From Chloroflexota bacterium (GTDB taxonomy: Bacteria; Chloroflexota; Dehalococcoidia; SM23-28-2; RBG-16-64-32), in the NCBI GenBank assembly GCA_016190405.1, contig JACPQO010000180.1:1-9645 (forward strand): 9,645 bases of DNA. The letters are read 5' to 3'. A program made the position numbers and the translations under genes. Positions within the stretch are counted from its first letter, which is position 1; each line of letters opens with the position of its first letter. The notes under the pieces were generated by a model. It saw only the letters and a program-made list of their open reading frames with translations. It searched no databases and had not been told where the DNA came from. Of this stretch, positions 1 to 6,072 are shown in pieces.

Positions 1-529
1 GAACGAGAGACGGCCCGTGCGCAGCGCCTGGGGGATGAATATGTCCTTCCGGCGGGAGGCGTTCGACCACTGCCGCTTCTCCCACGACGCCGGCCAGACC
101 AACGGCGCCTTCGAGGCCTGGAAGGCCGGCCCCTTCGACGACGCCGAGTTCTCCATCAACCTCCGCCTGAAGACGGGCAAGACTATCGCCTTCGACCCAG
201 GCGTGCGGGTGCGCCACAAGGTGTACCGCTACCGGCTCACTCCCCGCTTCATACGGGGCCAGTCGTTCTGGCAAGGGTACACCAAGGCCTCCCTGCGCCG
301 CGCCTACGCCGCCGATGAGGACATCCGCCGCCTCTCGCGCGAGTACGACCTGCTCCGCCGCATCCTCCTGGGCCTGCTGCCGCGCACGATCGTCCAATTG
401 GCCACATCGCCCGGGATGGCCTGGCGCCGGCTGCGGCTCATCGGCAGCGTGTTCACACACGTCGGCATTGGCTATCTGGCCGGCACCTGGCCCCGTCTGG
501 GCCGCGTCATCGCCGGGAGGTACCGATGA
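1..529 (+). CDS. Family 2 glycosyltransferase, C-terminal part (5' end outside window)
   Basis: The reading frame is open to the window edge (codons from base 2), so the N-terminal GT-A nucleotide-binding half is missing and the GTG at 17 is probably internal. The visible part begins with a G-x-N-M-S-F-R-R-E-A-F motif, typical of the acceptor side of family 2 glycosyltransferases. It is followed by an acidic patch (FDDAEFSINLRL) in the position of the family's ED-x-x-L-x-x-R motif, and then a 'DPGVRVRHKVYRYRLTPRFIRGQSFWQGYTKASLRR' type region. Such tails occur in GT2 enzymes that transfer sugars to lipid-linked or surface glycans. The last 60 residues contain a hydrophobic stretch that may associate with the membrane. 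The stop codon overlaps the next start as ATGA, so the two genes are probably translationally coupled. Donor and acceptor cannot be told. The family call is firm; the specific role is unknown. Confidence 0.85.
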   Translation, partial: NERRPVRSAWGMNMSFRREAFDHCRFSHDAGQTNGAFEAWKAGPFDDAEFSINLRLKTGKTIAFDPGVRVRHKVYRYRLTPRFIRGQSFWQGYTKASLRRAYAADEDIRRLSREYDLLRRILLGLLPRTIVQLATSPGMAWRRLRLIGSVFTHVGIGYLAGTWPRLGRVIAGRYR

Positions 530-1488
530 CAGGGAAAACGCCCGGCAATGGCCCCACTGTCGCCCTGGCCCGTGCCTGCGGCCCGCTGGACCAGGATGGC
601 ATCCGGGACGCCGTCTACCGGGCCCTGGACCTGCTCGACTACTCGCCGCCCGCCCGCCCGCAGACCGTGGCCATCAAGCCCAACCTGCGCTTCTACTGGG
701 ACTACTCCACCGGCGAGACCACCGACCCCCGCGTCGTGGCCGCCGTCATCGACTACGTGCGGGAGCGCTGGAACCCCCAGGCCCGCATCTCGGTCGTCGA
801 GAGTGACGCCTCCGCCATGCGCACGCGGCACGTCTTCCCCATGCTGGGCTACGACCGCCTGGCCGCCGAGAAGGGGATCGAGCTGGTTAACCTGAGCGAG
901 GACGAGATGCTGGAACGGGCGGTCCACGTCGGCCGCCGCTCCATCTCGCTGCCCCTGCCCCGCACCCTCCACGAGGTCGACCTGTTCATCAGTTGCCCCA
1001 AGCTCAAGGTGGGGCCGTACGCCGGCGGCAACGCCCTGCACATCACCTGCACCCTCAAGAACCTCTACGGCTGCATCGGCAAGCGGCGGAAGGTGGTCTA
1101 CCACCCACGGGTCAACGAGGTCATCGTGGCTGTGAACAAGCAGATCGGGCCCCACCTGCACGTGGTGGACGGCATCGTGGCCCTGGGCAAGCAGCCGGTG
1201 CGGCTGGGCCTCATCATCGCCGGCAGCGACGCCGTGGCCGTGGACTCCGTGGCCGCGCGGGTCATGGGCTACAACCCCGCCGCCGTCAAGCAGATCCGCC
1301 TCGCCGAGCGAGAGGGCGTCGGCACCCGGCGAGATCTGGTCACCCTGGGCGAAGACGTCCGCGCCCTGGTCAGGGCCTTTCCTAAGCGAACCCAACTGGG
1401 GTTCAAGCTTACCTGGCGCCTCCAGCTGGCGTTGCTCCGAACCTACGCTCGACTGACCGGAGACGCCATCCCGCCGGCGCTGGACTAA
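526..1488 (+). CDS. DUF362 domain-containing protein
   Basis: A 320-residue protein with the features of the DUF362 family, whose biochemical role is generally unknown. Visible motifs are VAIKPNLR near residues 48-54, a THR/ASP-rich segment after it (GETTDPRVV, 63-71), CPKLKVG near 157-163, TLKNLYGCIGKRRK at 176-189, VVDGI at 213-217, and GSDAVAVDSVAARVMGYNP at 233-251. Some family members carry a C-terminal ferredoxin domain with Cys-rich clusters; this one does not. The ATG start is chosen because GGGAGG (515-520) lies 5 bases upstream and the ATGA overlap with the preceding glycosyltransferase is a common coupling arrangement. Its place inside a glycan gene run suggests a role linked to sugar or lipid-carrier metabolism, but that is inference only. 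Family membership is secure; function is not. Confidence 0.88.
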   Translation: MTGKTPGNGPTVALARACGPLDQDGIRDAVYRALDLLDYSPPARPQTVAIKPNLRFYWDYSTGETTDPRVVAAVIDYVRERWNPQARISVVESDASAMRTRHVFPMLGYDRLAAEKGIELVNLSEDEMLERAVHVGRRSISLPLPRTLHEVDLFISCPKLKVGPYAGGNALHITCTLKNLYGCIGKRRKVVYHPRVNEVIVAVNKQIGPHLHVVDGIVALGKQPVRLGLIIAGSDAVAVDSVAARVMGYNPAAVKQIRLAEREGVGTRRDLVTLGEDVRALVRAFPKRTQLGFKLTWRLQLALLRTYARLTGDAIPPALD

Positions 1489-1509
1489 GACGTGATGAAG
1501 AACTCTATC

Positions 1510-1595
1510 TGTCATTGCGAGGAGCGAAGCGACGTGGCAATCTCGCGTCTCCAGAGATCGCCACGGCCCCGACCAGGTCGGGGCCTCGCGATGAC
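1510..1595. repeat. Nested inverted repeat of the 'TGTCATTGCGAGGAGCGAAG' dispersed type
   Basis: The left arm (1510-1544) begins TGTCATTGCGAGGAGCGAAG and ends GGCAATCTC. The right arm (1554-1595) runs back through GAGATCGCCACG to CCTCGCGATGAC. Bases 1511-1522 pair with 1584-1595 (11 of 12) and 1533-1544 pair with 1554-1565 (11 of 12), with a 9-base spacer. Inside the right arm is a perfect palindrome: 10-bp arms GGCCCCGACC (1565-1574) and GGTCGGGGCC (1576-1585) around one A. From memory this is a widespread dispersed intergenic repeat in environmental bacterial genomes. It lies between the DUF362 stop and the oxidoreductase start. There is no T-run after the stems, so it is not an obvious intrinsic terminator, although the RNA hairpin could affect mRNA stability. 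Confidence 0.88.
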
Positions 1596-1631
1596 GTCAT
1601 CAGCAGCCTGCCAACGGACGGGGGCGAGCGC

Positions 1632-2714
1632 GTGTTGAGGATCGGTCTCCTGGGATTCGGCAAGATGGGCCGCCTGCGGTTGAAGGCGGCGCGTTTCCTG
1701 CGCGGGGCCGCGGTCGTGGCCGTCGCCGACAGCTCGCGCCGGGCCCTGGAGGCCGCCCGCTGCGCCGGCGTGCCGGCCGTATACGAAGACTACCACGAGC
1801 TGCTGGCCTCCCCCGCCGTGGATGCCGTCATCATCACCGTGCCCAACTTCATGCACGAGGAGGCCATCAGCGAGGCCGCCCGCGCCGGCAAGCACATCTT
1901 CGTGGAGAAACCTCTGGCCCGCAGCGACGACGAGTGCGCGCGCATCGCTGAGGCCGTCGAAAGCGCCGGCGTTTCCGCCATGGTGGGCCACAACTACCGC
2001 TGCTTCCCTTCCGTAAAGCGGCTGAAGGCGGCCCTCGATTCCGGCGCCCTGGGCGACACCGTCCTCTCCACCTTCGACATCGTGGACGGCCCGCTGGCCC
2101 CCTCCCTGGAGTCCCGCCCCGTCCCCGACTGGTACATGAACTCGCAGCTCATGGGCCCCTGGCTGCTCGACCTGGGCTACCACGTCATCGACCTCTTTCG
2201 TTGGTTCTTCGGCGACGCGCGCGTGCTGCACGCCTATCTGGACCGCCGCTACGGCTTTCCCCACGAGGACAACGCCGCCGTACTGCTGGAGTCCAGTGGC
2301 GGCGCCAAGGGGACGGTCCACGTGGGCTGGTTCTCCAAACTCATCTTCCCCAGCTTCGACTTCCGGGTCATCCTGCACGGCACCGCCGGCTTCGCCTCCA
2401 CGGACCAGTACACCCCGGCCAGCCTCAAGCTGCACGCCGCCGTGGAGGCCGCCAAGAACGTCCTGCGCCGCGCCGGCGGCCGCCGCATCCGCCCCCTGAG
2501 CTACACCTTCTACTACCCCTCCTACGTGGAGGAGCTACAGCAGTTCGTGGACAGCATCCGGCTGGGCATCCCGCCGCCGGTGACGGTCCACGACGGCTGG
2601 GAGACGGTTCGCATCATCGAGGAGATATATCGGACAGCCACGCTGTCGCCGGTCCTGCGAGAGCTGGCCGCGAGGGCGCAGCGGGAGCTGGTGGCCCCAG
2701 CAGAAAGGATGTGA
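1632..2714 (+). CDS. Gfo/Idh/MocA family NAD(P)-dependent oxidoreductase
   Basis: A 360-residue protein of usual family length. The N-terminal Rossmann fold shows MLRIGLLGFGKMG (GFGKMG, residues 8-13). The family EKP motif with its conserved lysine is at 92-94 (FVEKPLARS), and the second catalytic region is LDLGYHVIDLFRWFFGD at about 180-195, with the conserved H184 and D187. Members oxidise, reduce or epimerise sugars, often nucleotide-linked ones; the substrate here cannot be read. The frame is open back to 1515, but those extra 39 codons translate the dispersed inverted repeat, so I place the start at GTG 1632, directly before the Rossmann strand and after the purine-rich GGGGGCGAG; TTG 1635 is the alternative. 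It is separated from DUF362 by about 140 bp but sits 5 bp before the epimerase gene, so it probably leads the four-gene oxidoreductase block. Confidence 0.9.
   Translation: MLRIGLLGFGKMGRLRLKAARFLRGAAVVAVADSSRRALEAARCAGVPAVYEDYHELLASPAVDAVIITVPNFMHEEAISEAARAGKHIFVEKPLARSDDECARIAEAVESAGVSAMVGHNYRCFPSVKRLKAALDSGALGDTVLSTFDIVDGPLAPSLESRPVPDWYMNSQLMGPWLLDLGYHVIDLFRWFFGDARVLHAYLDRRYGFPHEDNAAVLLESSGGAKGTVHVGWFSKLIFPSFDFRVILHGTAGFASTDQYTPASLKLHAAVEAAKNVLRRAGGRRIRPLSYTFYYPSYVEELQQFVDSIRLGIPPPVTVHDGWETVRIIEEIYRTATLSPVLRELAARAQRELVAPAERM
2704..2709 (+). promoter_or_regulatory. Ribosome binding site for the epimerase gene
   Basis: GAAAGGA-type purine run ending at 2709, ten bases before GTG 2720. It is too close (1 base) to serve the in-frame GTG at 2711, so it favours 2720 as the start. 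It lies within the last codons of the upstream oxidoreductase gene. Confidence 0.5.
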
Positions 2715-2719
2715 TTGTC

Positions 2720-3709
2720 GTGACCTCCGAGATCGCAGCGCGGAGCCACTTCGTGACGGGCGGCGCCGGCTTCATCGGCAGCCACCTGGTGGAGCGCCTG
2801 CTGGCGGCGGGCAGGGCCGTCAGCGTCTACGACAACCTGGCGTCGGGTCGTCTGGCCTGGATCGAGCGCCACCTGGATAACCCCGCCTTCCGGTTCCACC
2901 AGGCCGACCTCCTGGACGCCGACCGGTTGAAGGAGGCGATGGCCGGCCACGAACTGGTCTGGCATCTGGGGGCCAACACCGATATCCCCAGCGGTTGCCG
3001 GCAGGTGGACCTGGACCTGCGCAACTGCGTCCTGGCCACCCACAACGTCCTGGAGGCGATGCGGGCCGTCGATATCCGCCACATTATCTTCTCGTCCACC
3101 TCCGCCGTGTACGGAGACGCTCCCATCTCGCCCACGCCGGAAAGCGCCGGCCCGCTCCTGCCCATATCCCTCTACGGCGCCGCCAAGCTGGCCTGCGAGA
3201 CCCTCATCAGCTCCTATTGCCACCTGTTCGGCTTGCAGGCCTGGATGTTCCGTTTCGCCAACGTGGTCGGCGCCCGCATGGGCCACGGCGTCATCTTCGA
3301 CCTCATCCAGAAGCTGCGCCGCGACCCCCACCGGCTGGAAGTGTGGGGCGACGGCCAGCAGCGCAAGCCTTTCTTCCTGGTCGAGGACTGCATCGACGGG
3401 ATGCTGTGCGCCCACGCAGCCTCCGACCGGTGGTGCGACGTGTTCAACCTGGGCTGCGCCGCCAGCACCCAGGTGGACCAAGTGGCCGAAATCGTCATCG
3501 AGGAGATGGGGCTCACGGGCGTCGACATCCAGCACACCGGCGGCCGGCGCGGCTTTCCCGGCGACGTGCCCGTCCTCCTGCTGGACACCGGCAAGATCGA
3601 GCGCCTGGGCTGGCGCGCCCGTCACTCCTCCGACGCGGCCGTGCGACTGGCGGCGCGGCGCCTGCTGGGCAAGGAGGAGCCCGCGAGTGTGGGCGGGAGG
3701 GCGCTATGA
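2720..3709 (+). CDS. NAD-dependent epimerase/dehydratase (UDP-glucose 4-epimerase-like, extended SDR)
   Basis: A 329-residue extended short-chain dehydrogenase. The NAD-binding motif is VTGGAGFIGSH at residues 12-22, with D38 (YDNLASG) at the end of the second strand. The catalytic centre has IFSSTSAVYG at 123-132 and the Tyr-x3-Lys pair Y152 and K156 (YGAAK). The C-terminal substrate region contains GDGQQRKPFFLVEDCIDGM, a usual block in nucleotide-sugar epimerases. Likely reaction: epimerisation or dehydration of a nucleotide sugar at C4; the exact substrate is unresolved, so I do not assign galE. The frame extends upstream inside the previous gene, but the Rossmann strand and the AAAGGA site indicate a start at GTG 2720. 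Its stop overlaps the next gene's start (ATGA, 3706-3709), implying coupled translation. Confidence 0.88.
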   Translation: MTSEIAARSHFVTGGAGFIGSHLVERLLAAGRAVSVYDNLASGRLAWIERHLDNPAFRFHQADLLDADRLKEAMAGHELVWHLGANTDIPSGCRQVDLDLRNCVLATHNVLEAMRAVDIRHIIFSSTSAVYGDAPISPTPESAGPLLPISLYGAAKLACETLISSYCHLFGLQAWMFRFANVVGARMGHGVIFDLIQKLRRDPHRLEVWGDGQQRKPFFLVEDCIDGMLCAHAASDRWCDVFNLGCAASTQVDQVAEIVIEEMGLTGVDIQHTGGRRGFPGDVPVLLLDTGKIERLGWRARHSSDAAVRLAARRLLGKEEPASVGGRAL

Positions 3710-5025
3710 GCAAGGCAAGCCGCTCCAGCGACTCGACCAGGATCTGCGCCCTGGGCCTCTGGCATCTAGGCTGCGTGACCTCCGCCTGCCTGGCCCGCCT
3801 GGGCTACCGGGTCACCGCCTACGACCCCGATGCCGCGCGGGTCCGCGATTTGATGGGCGGGACGCCGCCCCTCTACGAACCCGGCCTGTCGGAGCTCATC
3901 GCCGAGGGGCTGGCCAGCGGCCGGCTCACGTTCACCGACGACCTGGCGCAGGCGACCGGCGGCGCTGCCTTCGTCCTCTTCACCTTCGACACCCCCGTGG
4001 ACGATCAGGACCAGGCGGACATCGGCGGCATCCTGACCGCCGCCGCCGACATCGCGCCGCTCCTGGGCGAAAGGGCTACCGTCATCGTCATGAGCCAGGT
4101 CCCGGCGGGCACCTGCCGGCGGATCGCCGTGAGCCTCCAGCAGGCAGACCCGGGGCGCCGGGTCCGTCTGGTCTACAGCCCGGAGAATCTCAAGCTGGGC
4201 CGGGCCATCGACCGCTTTCTGCGCCCGCCCATGGTCGTCCTCGGCGCCGACGATGAGGAGGCGCTGGACGCCGCCGAACAGCTCTTCGCCCCCATCGCAG
4301 CGCCCAAGCTCCGCTTGAACCTGCCCACGGCCGAGATGCTGAAACATGCCCTCAACGCCTTCTCCGCCACCTGCATCAGCTTCGCCAACGAGATCGCCGC
4401 CCTGTGCGACGAGGCGGGCGCCGACGCCGTGGCCGTGGCCGACGCCATGCGCTACGACGAGCGCGTAGGCCTGGAGACGCCCCTGCGGCCGGGCCTGGGC
4501 TTCGCCGGCGGTACCCTGGCCCGCGACCTCAACGCCCTCCGCGCCGTCGGCGACCGCGCCCAGCGCGATACCCCCTTGCTGGACGCCGTCCACGCCATCA
4601 ACGAGGGCCAGAAGCAACGGGTGCTGGACAAGCTGCACGGGGTTTACGGCTCGCTGGACGGCCTCACGGTCAGCGTGTTCGGGCTCACGTATAAGCCGGG
4701 GACGAGCACCCTGCGCCGCTCCCTCAGCCTGGAGCTCATCGACGCCCTCGCTGGCCAGGGCACCAGCGTGAAGGCCTACGACCCCATGGCCGATATCCGC
4801 GAGCTGCCGGCCGGGTTCCCCGCCCGCATCGGCGACGACCCCTACGAAACGGCCCGCGATAGCGACGCCCTTCTCATCCTCACCGGCTGGCCCGATTTCC
4901 GCGACCTGGACTACGCCGCCATCCGGCTGTTCATGCGCCAGCCCGTCTTGATCGACGCCCTCAACCTGCTGGACCGGGAGGCGCTACTCGGCTACGGGTT
5001 CCGCTACCTGGGCATCGGGAGGTAG
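3706..5025 (+). CDS. UDP-glucose/GDP-mannose dehydrogenase family protein with divergent active site
   Basis: A 439-residue protein with the three-part layout of nucleotide-sugar dehydrogenases: N-terminal Rossmann domain, central helical domain (EMLKHALNAFSATCISFANE, 210-229), and C-terminal UDP-binding domain (VFGLTYKPGTSTLRRS). In ordinary members the catalytic block reads GFGGSCFPKD; here it is GFAGGTLARD (265-274), so the catalytic Cys is T270 and the Lys is R273. The usual STVP is SQVP (Q131), and PEFLxE is PENLKL (E160 kept, second Glu now L164). K213, N217 and D274 remain. The cofactor loop is GLWHLG (17-22) rather than GxGxxG. Conventional two-step oxidation to a uronic acid via a Cys thiohemiacetal is therefore doubtful. 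The ATG start is supported by GGGAGG (3695-3700) 5 bases upstream. The frame is intact, so this looks like a diverged subfamily and not decay. The true reaction is unknown. Confidence 0.87.
   Translation: MSKASRSSDSTRICALGLWHLGCVTSACLARLGYRVTAYDPDAARVRDLMGGTPPLYEPGLSELIAEGLASGRLTFTDDLAQATGGAAFVLFTFDTPVDDQDQADIGGILTAAADIAPLLGERATVIVMSQVPAGTCRRIAVSLQQADPGRRVRLVYSPENLKLGRAIDRFLRPPMVVLGADDEEALDAAEQLFAPIAAPKLRLNLPTAEMLKHALNAFSATCISFANEIAALCDEAGADAVAVADAMRYDERVGLETPLRPGLGFAGGTLARDLNALRAVGDRAQRDTPLLDAVHAINEGQKQRVLDKLHGVYGSLDGLTVSVFGLTYKPGTSTLRRSLSLELIDALAGQGTSVKAYDPMADIRELPAGFPARIGDDPYETARDSDALLILTGWPDFRDLDYAAIRLFMRQPVLIDALNLLDREALLGYGFRYLGIGR
5017..5022 (+). promoter_or_regulatory. Ribosome binding site deciding a TTG start
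   Basis: GGGAGG, located in the last codons of the upstream dehydrogenase gene and 7 bases before TTG 5030. It supports a TTG start for the short-chain dehydrogenase, whose TGGSQGIG motif begins only 12 residues later, leaving no room for a downstream start. The same GGGAGG box precedes the starts at 526 and 3706. Confidence 0.65.
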
Positions 5026-5029
5026 AGGC

Positions 5030-5887
5030 TTGGCTGGCGTCCTTCAGGATAGGGCCGCTATCATCACCGGCGGCAGCCAGGGCATCGGCAAGGCGATCGC
5101 CCGCGCCTTCCTGGCCGAGGGCTGCGGTTGCCTGCTCGTGGCCCGGACGCACAGCGCCCTGGAGGCGACAGCGCAGGAACTCTCCGCCATTGGGCCGCCG
5201 GTGATCGCCTTTGCGGCGGACGTGGGCGCCCCCGACGAAGTGAGCGCCGCGGTACGCCGCGCCCGCAGCGACCTCGGCGGTGTCGACATTCTCGTCAATT
5301 GCGCCGGCGTCTACGGCCCCATCGGCCCCGGCGCAGACGTCGACCCCTACGCCTGGTGGGGAGCGCTGCGGGTCAATCTCTTCGGCACCTTCCTGTGTAC
5401 GCGGGCCGTTCTGCCGCACATGCTCCGCCGCGGCCGGGGCAAGGTGATCAACCTGGCCGGCGGCGGCGCCTCCACGCCCTTCCCGCGCTTCTCCGCCTAC
5501 GCCGCCTCCAAGGCCGCCGTGGTCCGGCTCACCGAGACCCTGGCCGTAGAGCTCAGTGGCTCCGGCGTCGACGTCAACGCCATCGCGCCCGGCCCCGTGA
5601 ACACCCGCCTCCTGGACCAGGCGCTGGCGGCGGGCCAGGCCGCCGGCGAGGAGTTCCTGCGACGCTCGCAGCGGCAGAAGGCGGAAGGAGGGACGTCGCC
5701 CGAGAGAGCGGCGGAACTGGCCGTCTTCCTGGCCTCTCCCCGCAGCGATGGCCTCAGCGGCCGCCTCATCAGCGCCGTCTGGGACGACTGGCCGCAGATG
5801 GCCCCGCGCATCCCGGAGATCATGGCCTCCGAGCAGTACACCCTGCGCCGGGTGACCGACGGCACGGCCGTCGGCGGCCGCCCGTAG
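5030..5887 (+). CDS. Short-chain dehydrogenase/reductase (SDR), classical type
   Basis: A 285-residue protein of typical classical SDR size. It shows the cofactor motif TGGSQGIG (13-20), NCAG at 90-93, N116 in RVNLFGT, and the catalytic Tyr-x3-Lys pair Y157 and K161 (SAYAASKAAV), followed by PGPVNT at 187-192. The residue 13 before the Tyr, where the catalytic Ser usually lies, is a glycine within LAGGGAS (142-148); S148 or an alternative geometry may substitute. The TTG start is supported by GGGAGG 7 bases upstream, and the gap to the preceding gene is 4 bases, so it is the last gene of the plus-strand run. It probably reduces or oxidises a sugar or carrier intermediate using NAD(P); the substrate is unknown. 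Its TAG stop lies inside a terminal inverted repeat shared with the convergent gene. Confidence 0.88.
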   Translation: MAGVLQDRAAIITGGSQGIGKAIARAFLAEGCGCLLVARTHSALEATAQELSAIGPPVIAFAADVGAPDEVSAAVRRARSDLGGVDILVNCAGVYGPIGPGADVDPYAWWGALRVNLFGTFLCTRAVLPHMLRRGRGKVINLAGGGASTPFPRFSAYAASKAAVVRLTETLAVELSGSGVDVNAIAPGPVNTRLLDQALAAGQAAGEEFLRRSQRQKAEGGTSPERAAELAVFLASPRSDGLSGRLISAVWDDWPQMAPRIPEIMASEQYTLRRVTDGTAVGGRP

Positions 5888-6072
5888 GGGCAGGTTTCAT
5901 GGTCATCAACAATATTCTTGGTTCAGCAGGCGAGCCAATATCTAATGAGAAAATGCAACCCCGCCGACTAAAGTCGGCGGCTCCAAAAGGGAGCCGCGCA
6001 CTTCAGTGCGCGGGGGTACGAATTCTATGCCCGTCAAGATATTTCGTTTAACACCATCAAACCTGCCCCTAC
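5884..6072. repeat. MITE-like element with 20-bp imperfect terminal inverted repeats at a convergent gene junction
   Basis: Bases 5884-5903 (GTAGGGGCAGGTTTCATGGT) are the reverse complement of 6053-6072 with a single mismatch; the outer 14 bp match perfectly. The arms enclose about 150 bp that are visibly AT-richer than the genes around them and contain two REP-like hairpins. The left arm includes the stop codon of the SDR gene and the right arm touches the stop codon of the GT4 gene. TA dinucleotides sit at both outer ends, which is compatible with a TA target duplication as in mariner-type MITEs, but the arms themselves are palindromic there, so this is only a possibility. No transposase frame fits inside. 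It could also act as a bidirectional transcript-end structure. Confidence 0.6.
5958..6017. repeat. REP-like pair of hairpins
   Basis: Two similar hairpins lie in tandem: CCGCCGACT (5961-5969) pairs with AGTCGGCGG (5972-5980), and CCGCGCACT (5994-6002) pairs with AGTGCGCGG (6005-6013). Each has a perfect 9-bp stem and a 2-base gap. Between them GGCTCC (5979-5984) can pair with GGAGCC (5990-5995), and the outer ACCCC and GGGGT ends are also complementary, so a branched fold is possible. The pattern resembles dispersed REP elements mobilised by RAYT-type IS200-like transposases; no such transposase is in the window. No T-run follows on either strand close enough to call an intrinsic terminator. 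Confidence 0.75.

Noticed and set aside
472..1515. Long minus-strand open frame (347 codons) opposite the DUF362 gene
   Set aside because: Its translation is low-complexity (rich in G, A, D, V, H, Q) with no family motif, and it lies fully antisense to a recognised gene; a GC-rich shadow frame.
1565..1585. Perfect GC-rich palindrome as an intrinsic terminator
   Set aside because: No T-run follows on either strand, and the hairpin is part of a larger repeat.
1512..2435. Minus-strand frame of 307 codons opposite the Gfo/Idh/MocA gene
   Set aside because: Compositional shadow without motifs; it also runs through the dispersed repeat.
2522..3625. Minus-strand frame of 367 codons opposite the epimerase gene
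   Set aside because: No recognisable domain; antisense to clear Rossmann and YxxxK motifs in the plus-strand gene.
3706..5025. Dehydrogenase homologue as a pseudogene
   Set aside because: The frame is complete, of normal length, with a good ribosome site and conserved fold motifs; the substitutions are confined to active-site positions and do not look like random decay.
5128..6051. Plus-strand frame of 307 codons overlapping the SDR gene and the intergenic repeats
   Set aside because: Arg/Pro-rich shadow of the SDR gene that continues by chance through non-coding repeats.
5884..6072. CRISPR array or tRNA in the convergent intergenic region
   Set aside because: The repeats are inverted hairpins without regularly spaced direct repeats, and no cloverleaf with TψC-like or CCA-like sequence was seen.
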